The notes under the pieces are model-generated. The model saw only the letters and a program-made list of their open reading frames with translations, did no database searches and had not been told where the DNA came from. Position numbers and translations under genes: made by a program. A stretch of 64,000 bases of DNA from Pseudopyrenochaeta lycopersici (Eukaryota; Ascomycota; Dothideomycetes; Pleosporales; Pseudopyrenochaetaceae), in assembly GCA_003313425.1 (NCBI GenBank), contig NHZP01000023.1, positions 124,001 to 188,000 on the forward strand. The letters are read 5' to 3'. Below, piece after piece: positions 11,218 through 20,399 of the stretch (position 1 is the first letter of the stretch; each line of letters starts with the position of its first letter).

Positions 11218-11640
11218 ATAATGGTCCCTGTTAGCCTTATGAAGTCGTCCCCTGGGCTCCTTAAGCGTTCCGCCTTAGCAACTATATATTAGGTAGCTTC
11301 ATCGTCTCCCCCTTCCTTTATTTTGTTGATGATGTCTGTCCAAAATTCGCTGCCCTCTGGCGATATTATAGCTATATGAATAGCTATAGCGATCTCTGTC
11401 TATAGAATGTTCTATTGGTTGAAGCACTAGGGACCGGAGGATTAGGCCTCTGGAGCATCTCTATATTTTTTCTAACACTTTTTTATAGTTTTCGTAATAT
11501 CTGTAGTCTAAAGATGATTAAAATTAGGATTGAGGAAGGCACAGATCTATTCGTGAAAGCGCATCTCCTCCCTAAACCTGGATAAGGTCTCTTTGGCGAT
11601 AAGGGATTTCTCTTCTGCTGTACTATAGAGAATATTTTTT
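11218..11640 (-). pseudogene. Unrecognised degenerate coding remnant
   Basis: One minus-strand frame has long protein-like stretches (for example AEEKSLIAKETLSRFREEM, ISPEGSEFWTDIINKIKEG and AKAERLRSPGDDFIRLTG) separated by about nine TAA/TAG codons, most explainable as CAA/CAG changes. I do not recognise the family. The pattern suggests a helical cellular protein lost to RIP-like mutation. Could be chance, hence the low confidence. Confidence 0.3.
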
Positions 11641-12043
11641 TAGAGAGTTAAGATCTAGTTCGACACTGTAAACAAATTTCTTAACAGCAGGTGATTAAAG
11701 GCTAAATCTAAAATATTTAATAATTTTCATGCGTGATTTAGTCAGACAATTCTTTTCCTTGCATTTTTTATGTAAAGGATAAAGATTATTGCTCAGGGAA
11801 TCCTGAACACTTTATTTACAAGATTTTTCGGGAAGAGGACCTATGACGATTGGAGTCGCTAAAATACTTGGGTATTATCGGGACAGGGTCCCGCTCGAAG
11901 TCGTTCGGAGTCCGCAAAATTTGGGGTGCTCTATTTGGATGGTGTAGATGGTGCGCGTGCGAGTTTCTTGAGGGGAATAAGGTGGACCTCGTGTGTGGCG
12001 TTCTATGATGAGGTGCCACTTGGTTTGACCTAATAATGGAGAT

Positions 12044-12216
12044 TGTAACGGGCTAGGCCAGTGCTCGAGGCTGCGCCGTCGTGCACGGATATACGGCTCG
12101 TGCACGGAAAACTTTGTACCTCGCGTGGCACCCAATTCTCCTCTTTTCTTCCTATCTTGGTTGTAGATAGCATCTGGACTAGATAGCTGGAATCCAGTTA
12201 CTAGAGACCGCTCACA
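12044..12216 (+). repeat. Gy-1 5' LTR (173 bp)
   Basis: Begins TGTAACGGGCTAGGCC and ends GACCGCTCACA. It is repeated at 17103-17275 with no difference that I can see. If the element self-primes, transcription should start near 12154. Confidence 0.95.
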
Positions 12217-12228
12217 TACAACCAAGAT
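12217..12228 (+). promoter_or_regulatory. Gy-1 primer-binding site, self-priming type
   Basis: The 12 bases TACAACCAAGAT immediately after the 5' LTR are the exact reverse complement of ATCTTGGTTGTA at 12154-12165 inside the LTR. Tf1/sushi-type elements prime reverse transcription by folding the 5' end of their own RNA onto the primer site rather than using a tRNA; this arrangement predicts the same here. I see no obvious tRNA 3'-end match (no TGG start). Confidence 0.75.
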
Positions 12229-12260
12229 CTCGCAGCTGACGAGGACACTGAAAAAGCATT

Positions 12261-13415
12261 ATGCAGGACCCTACCGAAGAAGTCAATATGCGGCTTAATA
12301 ACATGGACCAACTAGTCCAGCAGTTGTTCGCCAAACTCGACGATATAAGCATCCGATTGGAAACGCAGTTACAGCAGCCATCTAATACGCCTGAACTTAC
12401 ACCACGCGCCACTGCCGCCCCAACGCCGTCGCCCGAACCTACCCCGGTAACTGTGAAGTCACGCCTTCCCCACCCTCCAATGTTCAGCGGCAACAAATCA
12501 CAATGGCGAGGATGGAAGCTAGAGATGGAAGCTAAGATTGAAGAAGATGCGCGAGCTATAGGGAGCTCGAAGGCTCAACTACGCTATATCTATGCACGCC
12601 TTGAAGGAACAGCAAAAATCAACGTTACTACATACTACGAGATGGCAAACAAACAAGAGTCTCCAAATCCTCGCGAACTTCTTCACCGTCTTGACCTCCT
12701 CTACGGTGAGCGCAACCGGAAAGAAAAAGCAATCCAGAATCTACATTCCATTCGCCAGAAAGAAGACGAGACCTTCATATCCTTCTACCCCCGGTTCGAA
12801 AGGGAGATAGCCAACGCTGACGCAGAGGGATGGGACGACGTCGCTAAGACATCCTATCTGCGCAACGCGCTCAACAACAAGATGAGAGACAAGCTAGTAG
12901 GTACATCAGGAGGCGACAACCATACATATATGGGATTTGTCCAAAAGTGCGCAAACCTAAGTAACGACATGGAGCTATATGGCCAGTGGACGAAGAAGAG
13001 AAGCGTTATCAGAGACGCCCAAGTACCTACGTTGCCAACAACTACTAGTAGCAAGGCCGCCATGCAATTCAACCGCGAAGACATGATGGAATGGGAACCA
13101 ACACCACCTACTCCAACCCAAGTGAACACTGTCCGCCTCCGCGACAAAGGCAACGTAAACGGATACCCTTCAAAGCGTCCGGAAGACCAAGAGCTACTTG
13201 GGAAACGAGCAAAGTGGGTTGGCCAGGAAGAGATTGACGCTCGACGCCGTGAAGGGCGTTGCCTTCGATGCGGCCGCAGCCGGTGCCGAATAGTAACATG
13301 CCCGCTAGCAGCCGCTATCCGACCAATGTACACCAGCGTCAAAGCCGCGTTAAGCGCCGCGGTTACAAGCGCTGCTATTGAAGACGAGCTAGACGAAGCT
13401 GACAAAGAGCAATAG
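12261..13415 (+). CDS. gag: Gy-1 Gag
   Basis: 384 residues from the ATG at 12261. The middle (about residues 70-235) has the alpha-helical retrotransposon-gag pattern (FSGNKSQWRGWKLEMEAKI, then FISFYPRFEREIANADAEG). Near the C terminus (residues 334-347) lies CLRCGRSRCRIVTC: the spacing of a CCHC zinc knuckle, C-x2-C-x4-x-x4-C, but with Cys where the His should be. Gag forms the virus-like particle and packages RNA. It ends at TAG 13413 in the same frame as pol. Confidence 0.93.
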   Translation: MQDPTEEVNMRLNNMDQLVQQLFAKLDDISIRLETQLQQPSNTPELTPRATAAPTPSPEPTPVTVKSRLPHPPMFSGNKSQWRGWKLEMEAKIEEDARAIGSSKAQLRYIYARLEGTAKINVTTYYEMANKQESPNPRELLHRLDLLYGERNRKEKAIQNLHSIRQKEDETFISFYPRFEREIANADAEGWDDVAKTSYLRNALNNKMRDKLVGTSGGDNHTYMGFVQKCANLSNDMELYGQWTKKRSVIRDAQVPTLPTTTSSKAAMQFNREDMMEWEPTPPTPTQVNTVRLRDKGNVNGYPSKRPEDQELLGKRAKWVGQEEIDARRREGRCLRCGRSRCRIVTCPLAAAIRPMYTSVKAALSAAVTSAAIEDELDEADKEQ

Positions 13416-13421
13416 GACTAC

Positions 13422-16400
13422 GTGGCAGCTCAGAGAGAATGGAAAGAGGAAGGAAGAGCAAAGATGGACGGTGACCCCTTTTTAGTGGACGTTAGACTTA
13501 ATGGAACTGACTTCGTTACCGGTCTCGTAGACTCAGGCTGCCTTTGCTACTCCGCTATAAGTGAACGACTCTTTCAATCTCTGAGATTGCCATCGTTGAA
13601 GATAGCACCGCGCCGGTTAGAAGGAGCCGCAGGGAAGAACGCAGAATCAACGACAATCCTGAACACTATCACCTACGCCTCAATCGATATAGATGGACAC
13701 CAGCAGGAGCGCATCTTCTTTTACGTAGTCCCTGGCCTCACGTACGACCTAATCCTCGGAAACCCATGGCTAGAAGATGCTGATGTCACTATCTCTACAA
13801 GACGGGGCTGCTTGGACATCGGCGTGTCTGGCATCCGCGTTTGGAACCGCAAGAAGACGTTGCGCAGGCCGCCCCAGTTCAAGGCCGCACAACTTATAGC
13901 TAGTGCGTTTCTGGCTGAAGTAAGAAGAAATCGTAGGAAGAACCGACAGGAAGGTATCAATCTTGATACAGGAGTATACGCTGTCTCGATCGCAGATATC
14001 GAGAAAGCTCTGAAGCCACGCAAACGATCGGACCCTAAGGTCAAACTGCCACCTCATTACCAGAAGTGGTTGAAGGCTTTTGATCAGCACCTAGCGGAGA
14101 AGCTACCACCTCACAGGGAGGGTGTCGATCTGCACATTGAGATTGAGAAAGACCAGAACGGATCTGAAAAAACGATTCCTTGGGGACCTCTCTACGGCAT
14201 GGGCCGAGAAGAACTGCTCGTATTAAGGAAGACTCTCACTGAGCTGTTAGATAAAGAGTTCATTCGAGCCAGCAACTCGCCGGCTGCCGCGCCAGTGTTA
14301 ATGGTCAAAAAGCCCGGAGGAGGAGTCCGATTCTGCGTAGACTATCGTGGCCTGAACAACATCACTAAGAAGGACCGCTACCCACTCCCGTTGTTCACTG
14401 AAACATTGAGAAACGTAGCGAAGGCGCGATGGTTCACGAAGCTTGACGTCATTGCAGCATTCCACAAGATACGACTAGCGAAAGGAGAAGAATGGAAAAC
14501 AGCCTTCCGGACGAGATACGGATTGTTCGAATGGCGCGTAGTTCCTTTTGGATTAACAGGAGCACCCGCTGCCTTTCAGCGGTATATAAATAGTGTTCTG
14601 CAGGATTACTTGGACGACTTTGTATCTGCATACATCGACGACATCCTGATTTACTCCTCAGGGTCCCTCCAAGACCACCGGCAGAAGGTTGGAAGAGTCC
14701 TTCAACGTCTGATGGACGCCGGACTCCAGATTGATATTGACAAGTGTGAGTTCGAAACTAAGAGAGTCAAATACCTTGGATACATTATTGAGGCAGAAGT
14801 CGGAATACGAGTTGACCCCGACAAGATTGCCGCCATACGTGATTGGGCCACGCCATCGTCCGTGAAGGCCGTACGAGGGTTTATTGGATTCGCCAACTTT
14901 TACCGAGTTTTTATACCAGAGTTCTCCGATATCGCTGAACCCCTCACTAATCTAACAAGAAAGGACGTCCCCTTCCGATGGGACGAAGCGTGTCAAGAAG
15001 CATTTGAGAAGATCAAAGAGCTCCTTATCACAGCACCAATATTGGCTCATTTTGATCCAGAAAAGGAGACCTTGTTGGAAGCAGATTCGTCTGGACACGC
15101 TACTGGTGGCTTACTCTTACAGAAGGACAAGAACAGCAATTGGCAACCTGTTGCTTATTATTCTAAGAAGCACTCAGCGACAGAAGCTAATTACCCAATC
15201 CACGATAAGGAGCTCCTTGCTATCGTCCGTTGTTTGGAAGCCTGGGAGCCAGAGTTGCACATGGTTAAGCACTTCACTATCTTAACTGATCACAAGAACC
15301 TGAAATACTTTTACACTGAGAGACAACTATCAGAGAGACAAGTGCGCTGGTCAGAATTCCTCTCAAGGTTCAACTTCACCCTCGAATGGAAGCCCGGGAA
15401 GATGATGGGAAAGCCTGACGCATTGTCACGACGAGAACAGGACCTGCCCGCCAACTATGACGACGAACGCCTCCGATCTCGGTTCAAACGGCTCTTTCAG
15501 AATAAGCACCTCAGGAACACTCAAGTCCTATCTCTCGCCTCATCACTAACCAATATCGATTTTGCGAAGAGTGTACGACTGTTCGAAGATGACCAAATGC
15601 AAGAACTATGGCATAAGAGTCGACAGCAGGACAAACTCTACCGAGAGCTCACTACCCTGGTAATACGCAAAGAGAGAAACCTTCCAGTAGATCTGCAGAA
15701 AGAGAAATCCGTAAGCATGGCGGAATGCTCCGTGGACGAGAGAGGCTTGCTACGATTTCGAGGAAGGATCTGGATTCCAAATTGCGAACCACTACGCACC
15801 CAGATCATTCAAAATATCCACGACTCGCATATTACTGGACACCCTGGGAGAGATCTCACCTACGCAATCCTATCAAGGCAGTTCTTTTGGTCGGGTGCTG
15901 CGAGTGACGTGCGACAATTTGTTCGAAACTGCGAAGTGTGCGGGAGAAACACTATATGGAGGGAGACGAAGAAGGGCCTCCTCAAGCCAATGCCAATACC
16001 TGAACGTATCTGGGGGGAAATCTCCATCGACTTTATCACGGACTTGCCGCTATCAGGGCGAGACAATGCTCCAAGCTGCATGGTTCTGACAGATCGGCTT
16101 ACAAAAGGAGTAGAACTAGAGAGTATGCACGATCTCTCCGCTGAAGCAGTCGCACAAAGGCTCTTTGAACGCCACTACCCAATTCATGGCATCCCTACTG
16201 CAATCACGAGCGATAGAGGCCCTCAATTTGTCAGCGATCTATGGAGATATTTTTGCAGACTCTTAAATATCGAGCAACGACTATCAACTGCTTATCACCC
16301 ACAAACTGATGGTGCTACTGAACGGATGAACCAAGAGATTGAGAAGATGATTCGCATTTGGGCAACCTACACGCAGGAGAACTGGTCAACACTCCTGCCT

Positions 16401-17102
16401 ATTATTATGGGAGCGATCAACAACCGAGAGGCATCATCTACAGGACTAAGCCCTTTTTTCTTTATGCACGGATACCATAACGAGCCAATACAGCTTGTTG
16501 AAGAGCGCACAATCCAGGACCGAACAAAGAAGGATGGCGAAGTACTAGCAGAAGATTTCCTTAAAAGACTTCAAGACGCAACAGAATGGGCCCAAGCTGC
16601 AATAGCTATGGCACAGGAGAAACAACAACACCAAGCTAACAGAACCCGAACAGCAGCACCGCAGTACAAGGAGGGAGACTGGGTATTCCTTAACCTGAGG
16701 AATGTAAAAACATCAAGACCCTCGAAGAAGCTAGACTGGTTGCATGGCAAGTACCGAGTTGTACGACAAGTTAGCTCCCACGCATATAAGCTTGACGTTC
16801 CTGGTAGGATACATCCCGTTTTCCACGTTGATGTACTACGGCCTGCACCAAACGATCCCCTCCCATCCCAGAAGACTGGGGACAGCCAACCAGGGCCCTT
16901 ACTTATTGACGGAGAGGAAGCCTGGCTAGTTGAGCGAATATTAGACGAAAGGGCTACAAGGCGGGGCCGAAGACACTTTAAAGAAGCACGTGTGAAGTGG
17001 GTTGACTATGCGGACCCAACCTGGGAGCCAGTTGAGAATGTGCGTAAGACTGAGGCATGGAAGCTATGGACGAAGACGCGCAGAAAGGGAGGAGGGGGGT
17101 AA
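13422..17102 (+). CDS. pol: Gy-1 Pol: protease, RT, RNase H, integrase, chromodomain
   Basis: 1226 residues in the same frame as gag, separated by one TAG; the first ATG is only at 13464, so expression as a Gag-Pol fusion is likely. Domains in order: aspartic protease with Asp-Ser-Gly at residues 37-39; reverse transcriptase with YIDD (404-407); RNase H with Asp near 555; integrase with an N-terminal His/Cys zinc motif (about 800-845, ending CEVC) and catalytic Asp870, Asp931, Glu967 (a DD35E spacing); a GPY/F-like segment (LHGKYRVVRQ, then HPVFHVDVLRP); and a C-terminal chromodomain (WLVERILDERATRRG to DPTWEPVENV, about 1165-1205). Chromodomains steer integration toward modified histones. 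No defects seen. The annotated start is a convention; the protein has no AUG of its own there. Confidence 0.95.
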   Translation: MAAQREWKEEGRAKMDGDPFLVDVRLNGTDFVTGLVDSGCLCYSAISERLFQSLRLPSLKIAPRRLEGAAGKNAESTTILNTITYASIDIDGHQQERIFFYVVPGLTYDLILGNPWLEDADVTISTRRGCLDIGVSGIRVWNRKKTLRRPPQFKAAQLIASAFLAEVRRNRRKNRQEGINLDTGVYAVSIADIEKALKPRKRSDPKVKLPPHYQKWLKAFDQHLAEKLPPHREGVDLHIEIEKDQNGSEKTIPWGPLYGMGREELLVLRKTLTELLDKEFIRASNSPAAAPVLMVKKPGGGVRFCVDYRGLNNITKKDRYPLPLFTETLRNVAKARWFTKLDVIAAFHKIRLAKGEEWKTAFRTRYGLFEWRVVPFGLTGAPAAFQRYINSVLQDYLDDFVSAYIDDILIYSSGSLQDHRQKVGRVLQRLMDAGLQIDIDKCEFETKRVKYLGYIIEAEVGIRVDPDKIAAIRDWATPSSVKAVRGFIGFANFYRVFIPEFSDIAEPLTNLTRKDVPFRWDEACQEAFEKIKELLITAPILAHFDPEKETLLEADSSGHATGGLLLQKDKNSNWQPVAYYSKKHSATEANYPIHDKELLAIVRCLEAWEPELHMVKHFTILTDHKNLKYFYTERQLSERQVRWSEFLSRFNFTLEWKPGKMMGKPDALSRREQDLPANYDDERLRSRFKRLFQNKHLRNTQVLSLASSLTNIDFAKSVRLFEDDQMQELWHKSRQQDKLYRELTTLVIRKERNLPVDLQKEKSVSMAECSVDERGLLRFRGRIWIPNCEPLRTQIIQNIHDSHITGHPGRDLTYAILSRQFFWSGAASDVRQFVRNCEVCGRNTIWRETKKGLLKPMPIPERIWGEISIDFITDLPLSGRDNAPSCMVLTDRLTKGVELESMHDLSAEAVAQRLFERHYPIHGIPTAITSDRGPQFVSDLWRYFCRLLNIEQRLSTAYHPQTDGATERMNQEIEKMIRIWATYTQENWSTLLPIIMGAINNREASSTGLSPFFFMHGYHNEPIQLVEERTIQDRTKKDGEVLAEDFLKRLQDATEWAQAAIAMAQEKQQHQANRTRTAAPQYKEGDWVFLNLRNVKTSRPSKKLDWLHGKYRVVRQVSSHAYKLDVPGRIHPVFHVDVLRPAPNDPLPSQKTGDSQPGPLLIDGEEAWLVERILDERATRRGRRHFKEARVKWVDYADPTWEPVENVRKTEAWKLWTKTRRKGGGG

Positions 17103-17275
17103 TGTAACGGGCTAGGCCAGTGCTCGAGGCTGCGCCGTCGTGCACGGATATACGGCTCGTGCACGGAAAACTTTGTACCTCGCGTGGCACCCAATTCTCC
17201 TCTTTTCTTCCTATCTTGGTTGTAGATAGCATCTGGACTAGATAGCTGGAATCCAGTTACTAGAGACCGCTCACA
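17103..17275 (+). repeat. Gy-1 3' LTR (173 bp)
   Basis: Second copy of the 173-bp LTR; the pol stop codon TAA (17100-17102) abuts it directly. A purine-rich tract (AAAGGGAGGAGGGGGG, 17084-17099) lies just upstream, overlapping the end of pol, and would serve as the polypurine tract. Confidence 0.95.
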
Positions 17276-17280
17276 GAGAT
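17276..17280 (+). repeat. Gy-1 target-site duplication GAGAT (right copy)
   Basis: Same five bases as 12039-12043 immediately before the 5' LTR. Confidence 0.92.
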
Positions 17281-17353
17281 GAGAGGGGTGTGTTTCTGGA
17301 TGAACCAAGATATACAGAGAGTCAGGAAGGCAAACGTTGGAAGTAATGGAGGA

Positions 17354-17400
17354 CTAGAAGAGGCAACGAATGGAGTTGCAGCCTGGATCGGCGAGGGTAC
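17354..17400 (-). other. Intron 3 of the split host gene (47 nt)
   Basis: GTACCC donor after GCC-AAC-GA and a pyrimidine-rich CTCTTCTAG acceptor. Splicing joins the frame RADDVLAND to PPLLPTFAFLTLCISW; without it the upstream frame ends at 17322. Confidence 0.6.
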
Positions 17401-18154
17401 TCGTTGGCCAAAACATCGTCCGCTCGTTGGCGTGTCGCCCGCAAGCTTTCTGTTTCCCAAGGACCCAATAGGACCATGACGTTGCGCCACAGCAAGCTTA
17501 TGCGCGCATAATTGAGGCAAGGAGGGACGAATGATTCATCGTCCTTAAGCACAGCTCCCGCATCCGCGTCTGAGCTGTGATGAGAGATAAGGCACACACA
17601 TGCAAGCATCTTCGACCGGTGTGCCTCCAAGCATCCTTCAACAAGCCACTGCACCAACTTAGGCGCTACACATGCAACTACGGATGCCAACACTAGCGGG
17701 ACGGGAAAGTATCCTGGCCAAATGATTAGTGTTCTTGCAGACGACAGTAACAGTCGCTTCTGGTCAGCCAAATAGGGGAGTATGCTCGCTGCTTGTTGCA
17801 TATGAAGAATCATACCTGTTTACGGGCCGGCTGAAGTGGCTATCCAGGAACAAGGTGTTAATTTCCAACAATTTATGAACCCGTTCAACATGGGCGAGAA
17901 CCAGGCTATCCTGCCGCGGGTAGCCGCAGACGAGTCCCGTCATGGCCCAGATGAAGTAAGTCGACTGGAACAAGAGCATTGCTAGCAACAGCGTCCTGCT
18001 GCAGTTGTTCCTGTATCTGTGTGAGAAGCGGTGACTACAGGCTCCCGAAACCAGGGATGGCGAATACGAAGCGCCTTCTGGGGGCCCTGATGGAGGACCT
18101 GCGCGTAGCCCCGCTCATCGGCATGTGCGGGGGAATGGCCGTAATCATTTTCAT

Positions 18155-19971
18155 ACCAAACAAATTTCGCTTAATTCATATCTTAAGCAGAGGATAGGTT
18201 TACTGTGGTACAGGGCATAAGTAGTGGGCATGGTCAGAGCCTATAGGGGTGAAGGAAACTTGGCAACATCTGAAGCCGATGTCAGCCCACCAACAGCATA
18301 GCTTAAATCTGCTAATTCATCACAAATTTGCCCTGTGCGTTCTCCTTTATAGGTATGGAGTGAGCTTTGATGCATCAGCCACCGCTCTGACCATTACTTC
18401 TGCCCTGTATCATAGTGTACATGTCCTCCCTCCCAAAGCTGAAACATCTTTCACCCCTTGCCTTGTCGCGTCCCTCACTTCTTCACCGGTAGCTTCCTGC
18501 ATATATTTTGCCTAAAACTTGCGCTACAATTCCCGCTAATGATGCTCAATCCATCACTTGCAGGCGTAATACGTGCAGCTCTCACCAGGCCAATAACACA
18601 ACTCTTCGCAGCTAGTACCGTGCAGCATCGGCGGGACTTTATAATCTTTCTTCCTAGTCAGGCTTGCACTGCTTAGCATACTTTGCATGTGGCACGCTTT
18701 AAAAGACGGAGCTTCACCCATTACCTTCGATCATTCACACTATCTTCCACTTATTACCAAGGAAAAATCCTACTCTGATGAGAGACACGAGGCGATGGAG
18801 CTCTCTGCCACCCCTTCGGCGTACTGGGCGCTGGTCGAGAAGCAAAAGAAATGTCTCGATAGTTGCAGTGAGTTTTCCCGCACATATTACCCATCCATAC
18901 TCACAGAACACAGTTGGATCACTTGGCAAGAAGGAACGTATCTTTCTTGTCAACGCGGATGCTGGGCATTCAGGGTCAGGACCTAAAGCAGAAGAGATCA
19001 CGCCCCATCTCCATAATGCAGAGGTAGAGAAAAAAGCTTTTTCCTGACGTAGTGTTGTCTTGTCAAGGGAGCTATCATGTTACCAAGTTAGATCTTCGTC
19101 ACTCTGATGAATCAGCCTTTCTTCTTTCCATGAAGACTCATCGGTCACACTGTCCGCCAACTCTTCAGTGACTGAGCCCGCAGCAGAAGCGTTCGCAAGA
19201 AGTCATAACCGACAGCGAGGGTGTATAGTAACTTCATTTACTCACCAGGAAGTAACGAGTGAGACGGAGCACTAAATGGTCAGTTCCTTACACCTTGCAA
19301 CAAATAGGTAGCTAATGCGTAAACTAGGCCGGAAAATGTTCTCGTTGTACTTGCGAGAAATATGTGGTCGATAAGAATCGTTTTGCTACAACGACATTCT
19401 ATGAGAAGCTTCCGGAACTCCAGTGCACTTGCAATCATCGAAATCATGACCATAGTATCATCACCTAAGGACTCAGCTTACCCGGACGTGGCATGGCCTG
19501 AGACGACAGCGAGGTGGACTATGGGTAGGCACAGGAGGTCAATATCAGGCGTAGAAAGGCCATAGATGCTCTATACTAAGTTACTATAGATTTGAGCAAG
19601 TGATTGGGATTGCATGGTATTGTCAATAATCAGTGGACGGTTGATGCGTGTTTTTAGGAACACATAACTCACCTAAAACACGACCGATTTTTAAATTCTG
19701 TACATAGTTAGATTCAACTCGCTAAGGCGAAGAGAAACTCGAAGCCAGATTTTCGATATCGCGTTGCGATGTTGGTATATATCAAAGTTGCAAAATATGA
19801 GTCTGGAAAGTTTTGGTGAGGAAACCGCGAAAACCTCGGAAAGTTGTATGAGCCTACCAGATCTTCAGCTCAGACGTTCCACAAAAAAGGTGAGTCAGCC
19901 ACATCCCAATGTGGTATAGCTCGGAGATCACGTGGAAGATCTGAGGAAACTGAGGTAATATGCGGCTCGTA
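18155..19971. other. No supportable gene
   Basis: Mixed-composition DNA upstream of the split host gene. Short frames exist on both strands around 18690-19050, including a GTGAGT...CTCACAG intron-like pair (about 18868-18906), but no frame or domain could be supported. Confidence 0.4.
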
Positions 19972-20397
19972 ACGTGTTCCACCAGAAAGTGGCCCACACC
20001 ACTTAGTGGCCCACACCAAAAACCCACCAAAAATGGCCAAATCAGCATGTTGAGATCTCAACCACAGCTAGATCTCACAGGACCAGGCCTTAGAGATAGC
20101 TTTCTATTACTGTTAGAAAGTATATTCTAGAGTGTAAGTGTGTAGACTTCAGCCAATCTCTCAATCTCGAGTTTTGGTCAAAATTTGGGGGCCAAAAGTG
20201 AATATCTCAATAACTATAACCTTAATATATTCTACACTCCTAGAAAATACTCTAAGTAGGGTAAAAAGACTATATACTAATTCTAGATCTATAAAATACA
20301 GCCGTGGTTGAGATCTCAATATGCTGATTTGGCCATTTTTGGTGGGTTTTTGGTGTGGGCCACTAAGTGGTGTGGGCCACTTTCTGGTGGAACACGT
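19972..20397. mobile_element. pogo-family MITE (element A), 426 bp
   Basis: A long near-perfect inverted repeat: about 90 bases from ACGTGTTCCACCAGAAAGTG are mirrored at the other end (..GGTGGAACACGT), flanked by TA on both sides (19970-19971 and 20398-20399). The 240-base middle is non-coding and AT-rich. The first 45 bases of its ends resemble those of pogo element C, so it could be mobilised by a C-type transposase. Confidence 0.85.
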
Positions 20398-20399
20398 TA

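Larger units (their letters stand above)
12044..17275 (+). mobile_element. Gy-1: complete Ty3/gypsy chromovirus, Tf1/sushi-like
   Basis: 5232 bp with two 173-bp LTRs that I see as identical, each TG...CA, flanked by the 5-bp duplication GAGAT (12039-12043 and 17276-17280). Internal order: self-complementary primer site, gag, in-frame TAG, protease, reverse transcriptase, RNase H, integrase, GPY/F-like region, chromodomain. No RIP damage in about 1600 codons, in sharp contrast with the rest of the window. The element is young and probably active or recently active. Confidence 0.95.
11816..18154 (-). pseudogene. Host membrane-protein gene split by the Gy-1 retrotransposon
   Basis: Proposed exons: 18154-18039, 17998-17816, 17733-17401, and 17353-17276 continuing at 12038-11816 once the retrotransposon and one GAGAT copy are removed. 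Together they give 311 codons in one phase, a good sign because the last frame is open on both sides of the element. Features: basic N terminus (RRSSIRAPRRR), hydrophobic segments around TLLLAMLLFQSTYFIWAMTG, IWPGYFPVPLVLASVVACVA and LLPTFAFLTLCISWFIQ, then a long basic His/Arg/Pro-rich tail encoded beyond the insertion. Introns: 40, 82 and 47 nt. In the present allele translation would run into the antisense LTR and stop at 17260, leaving about 241 residues. Family not recognised; intron 1 and 2 borders are the least certain. Confidence 0.6.

Noticed and set aside
11875..12225. A 116-residue frame reading across the Gy-1 5' LTR, and its twin at the 3' LTR
   Set aside because: It reads the LTR in antisense; the same peptide appears at both LTRs. 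Only the other frame (to 11816) belongs to the host gene.
12854..13405. Long minus-strand frame opposite gag
   Set aside because: Shadow of the gag codons; Ser/Arg-rich low-complexity translation without any domain.
18687..19047. Possible spliced gene with a GTGAGT...CTCACAG intron
   Set aside because: The joined frames do not stay convincingly open and no domain or family is visible.
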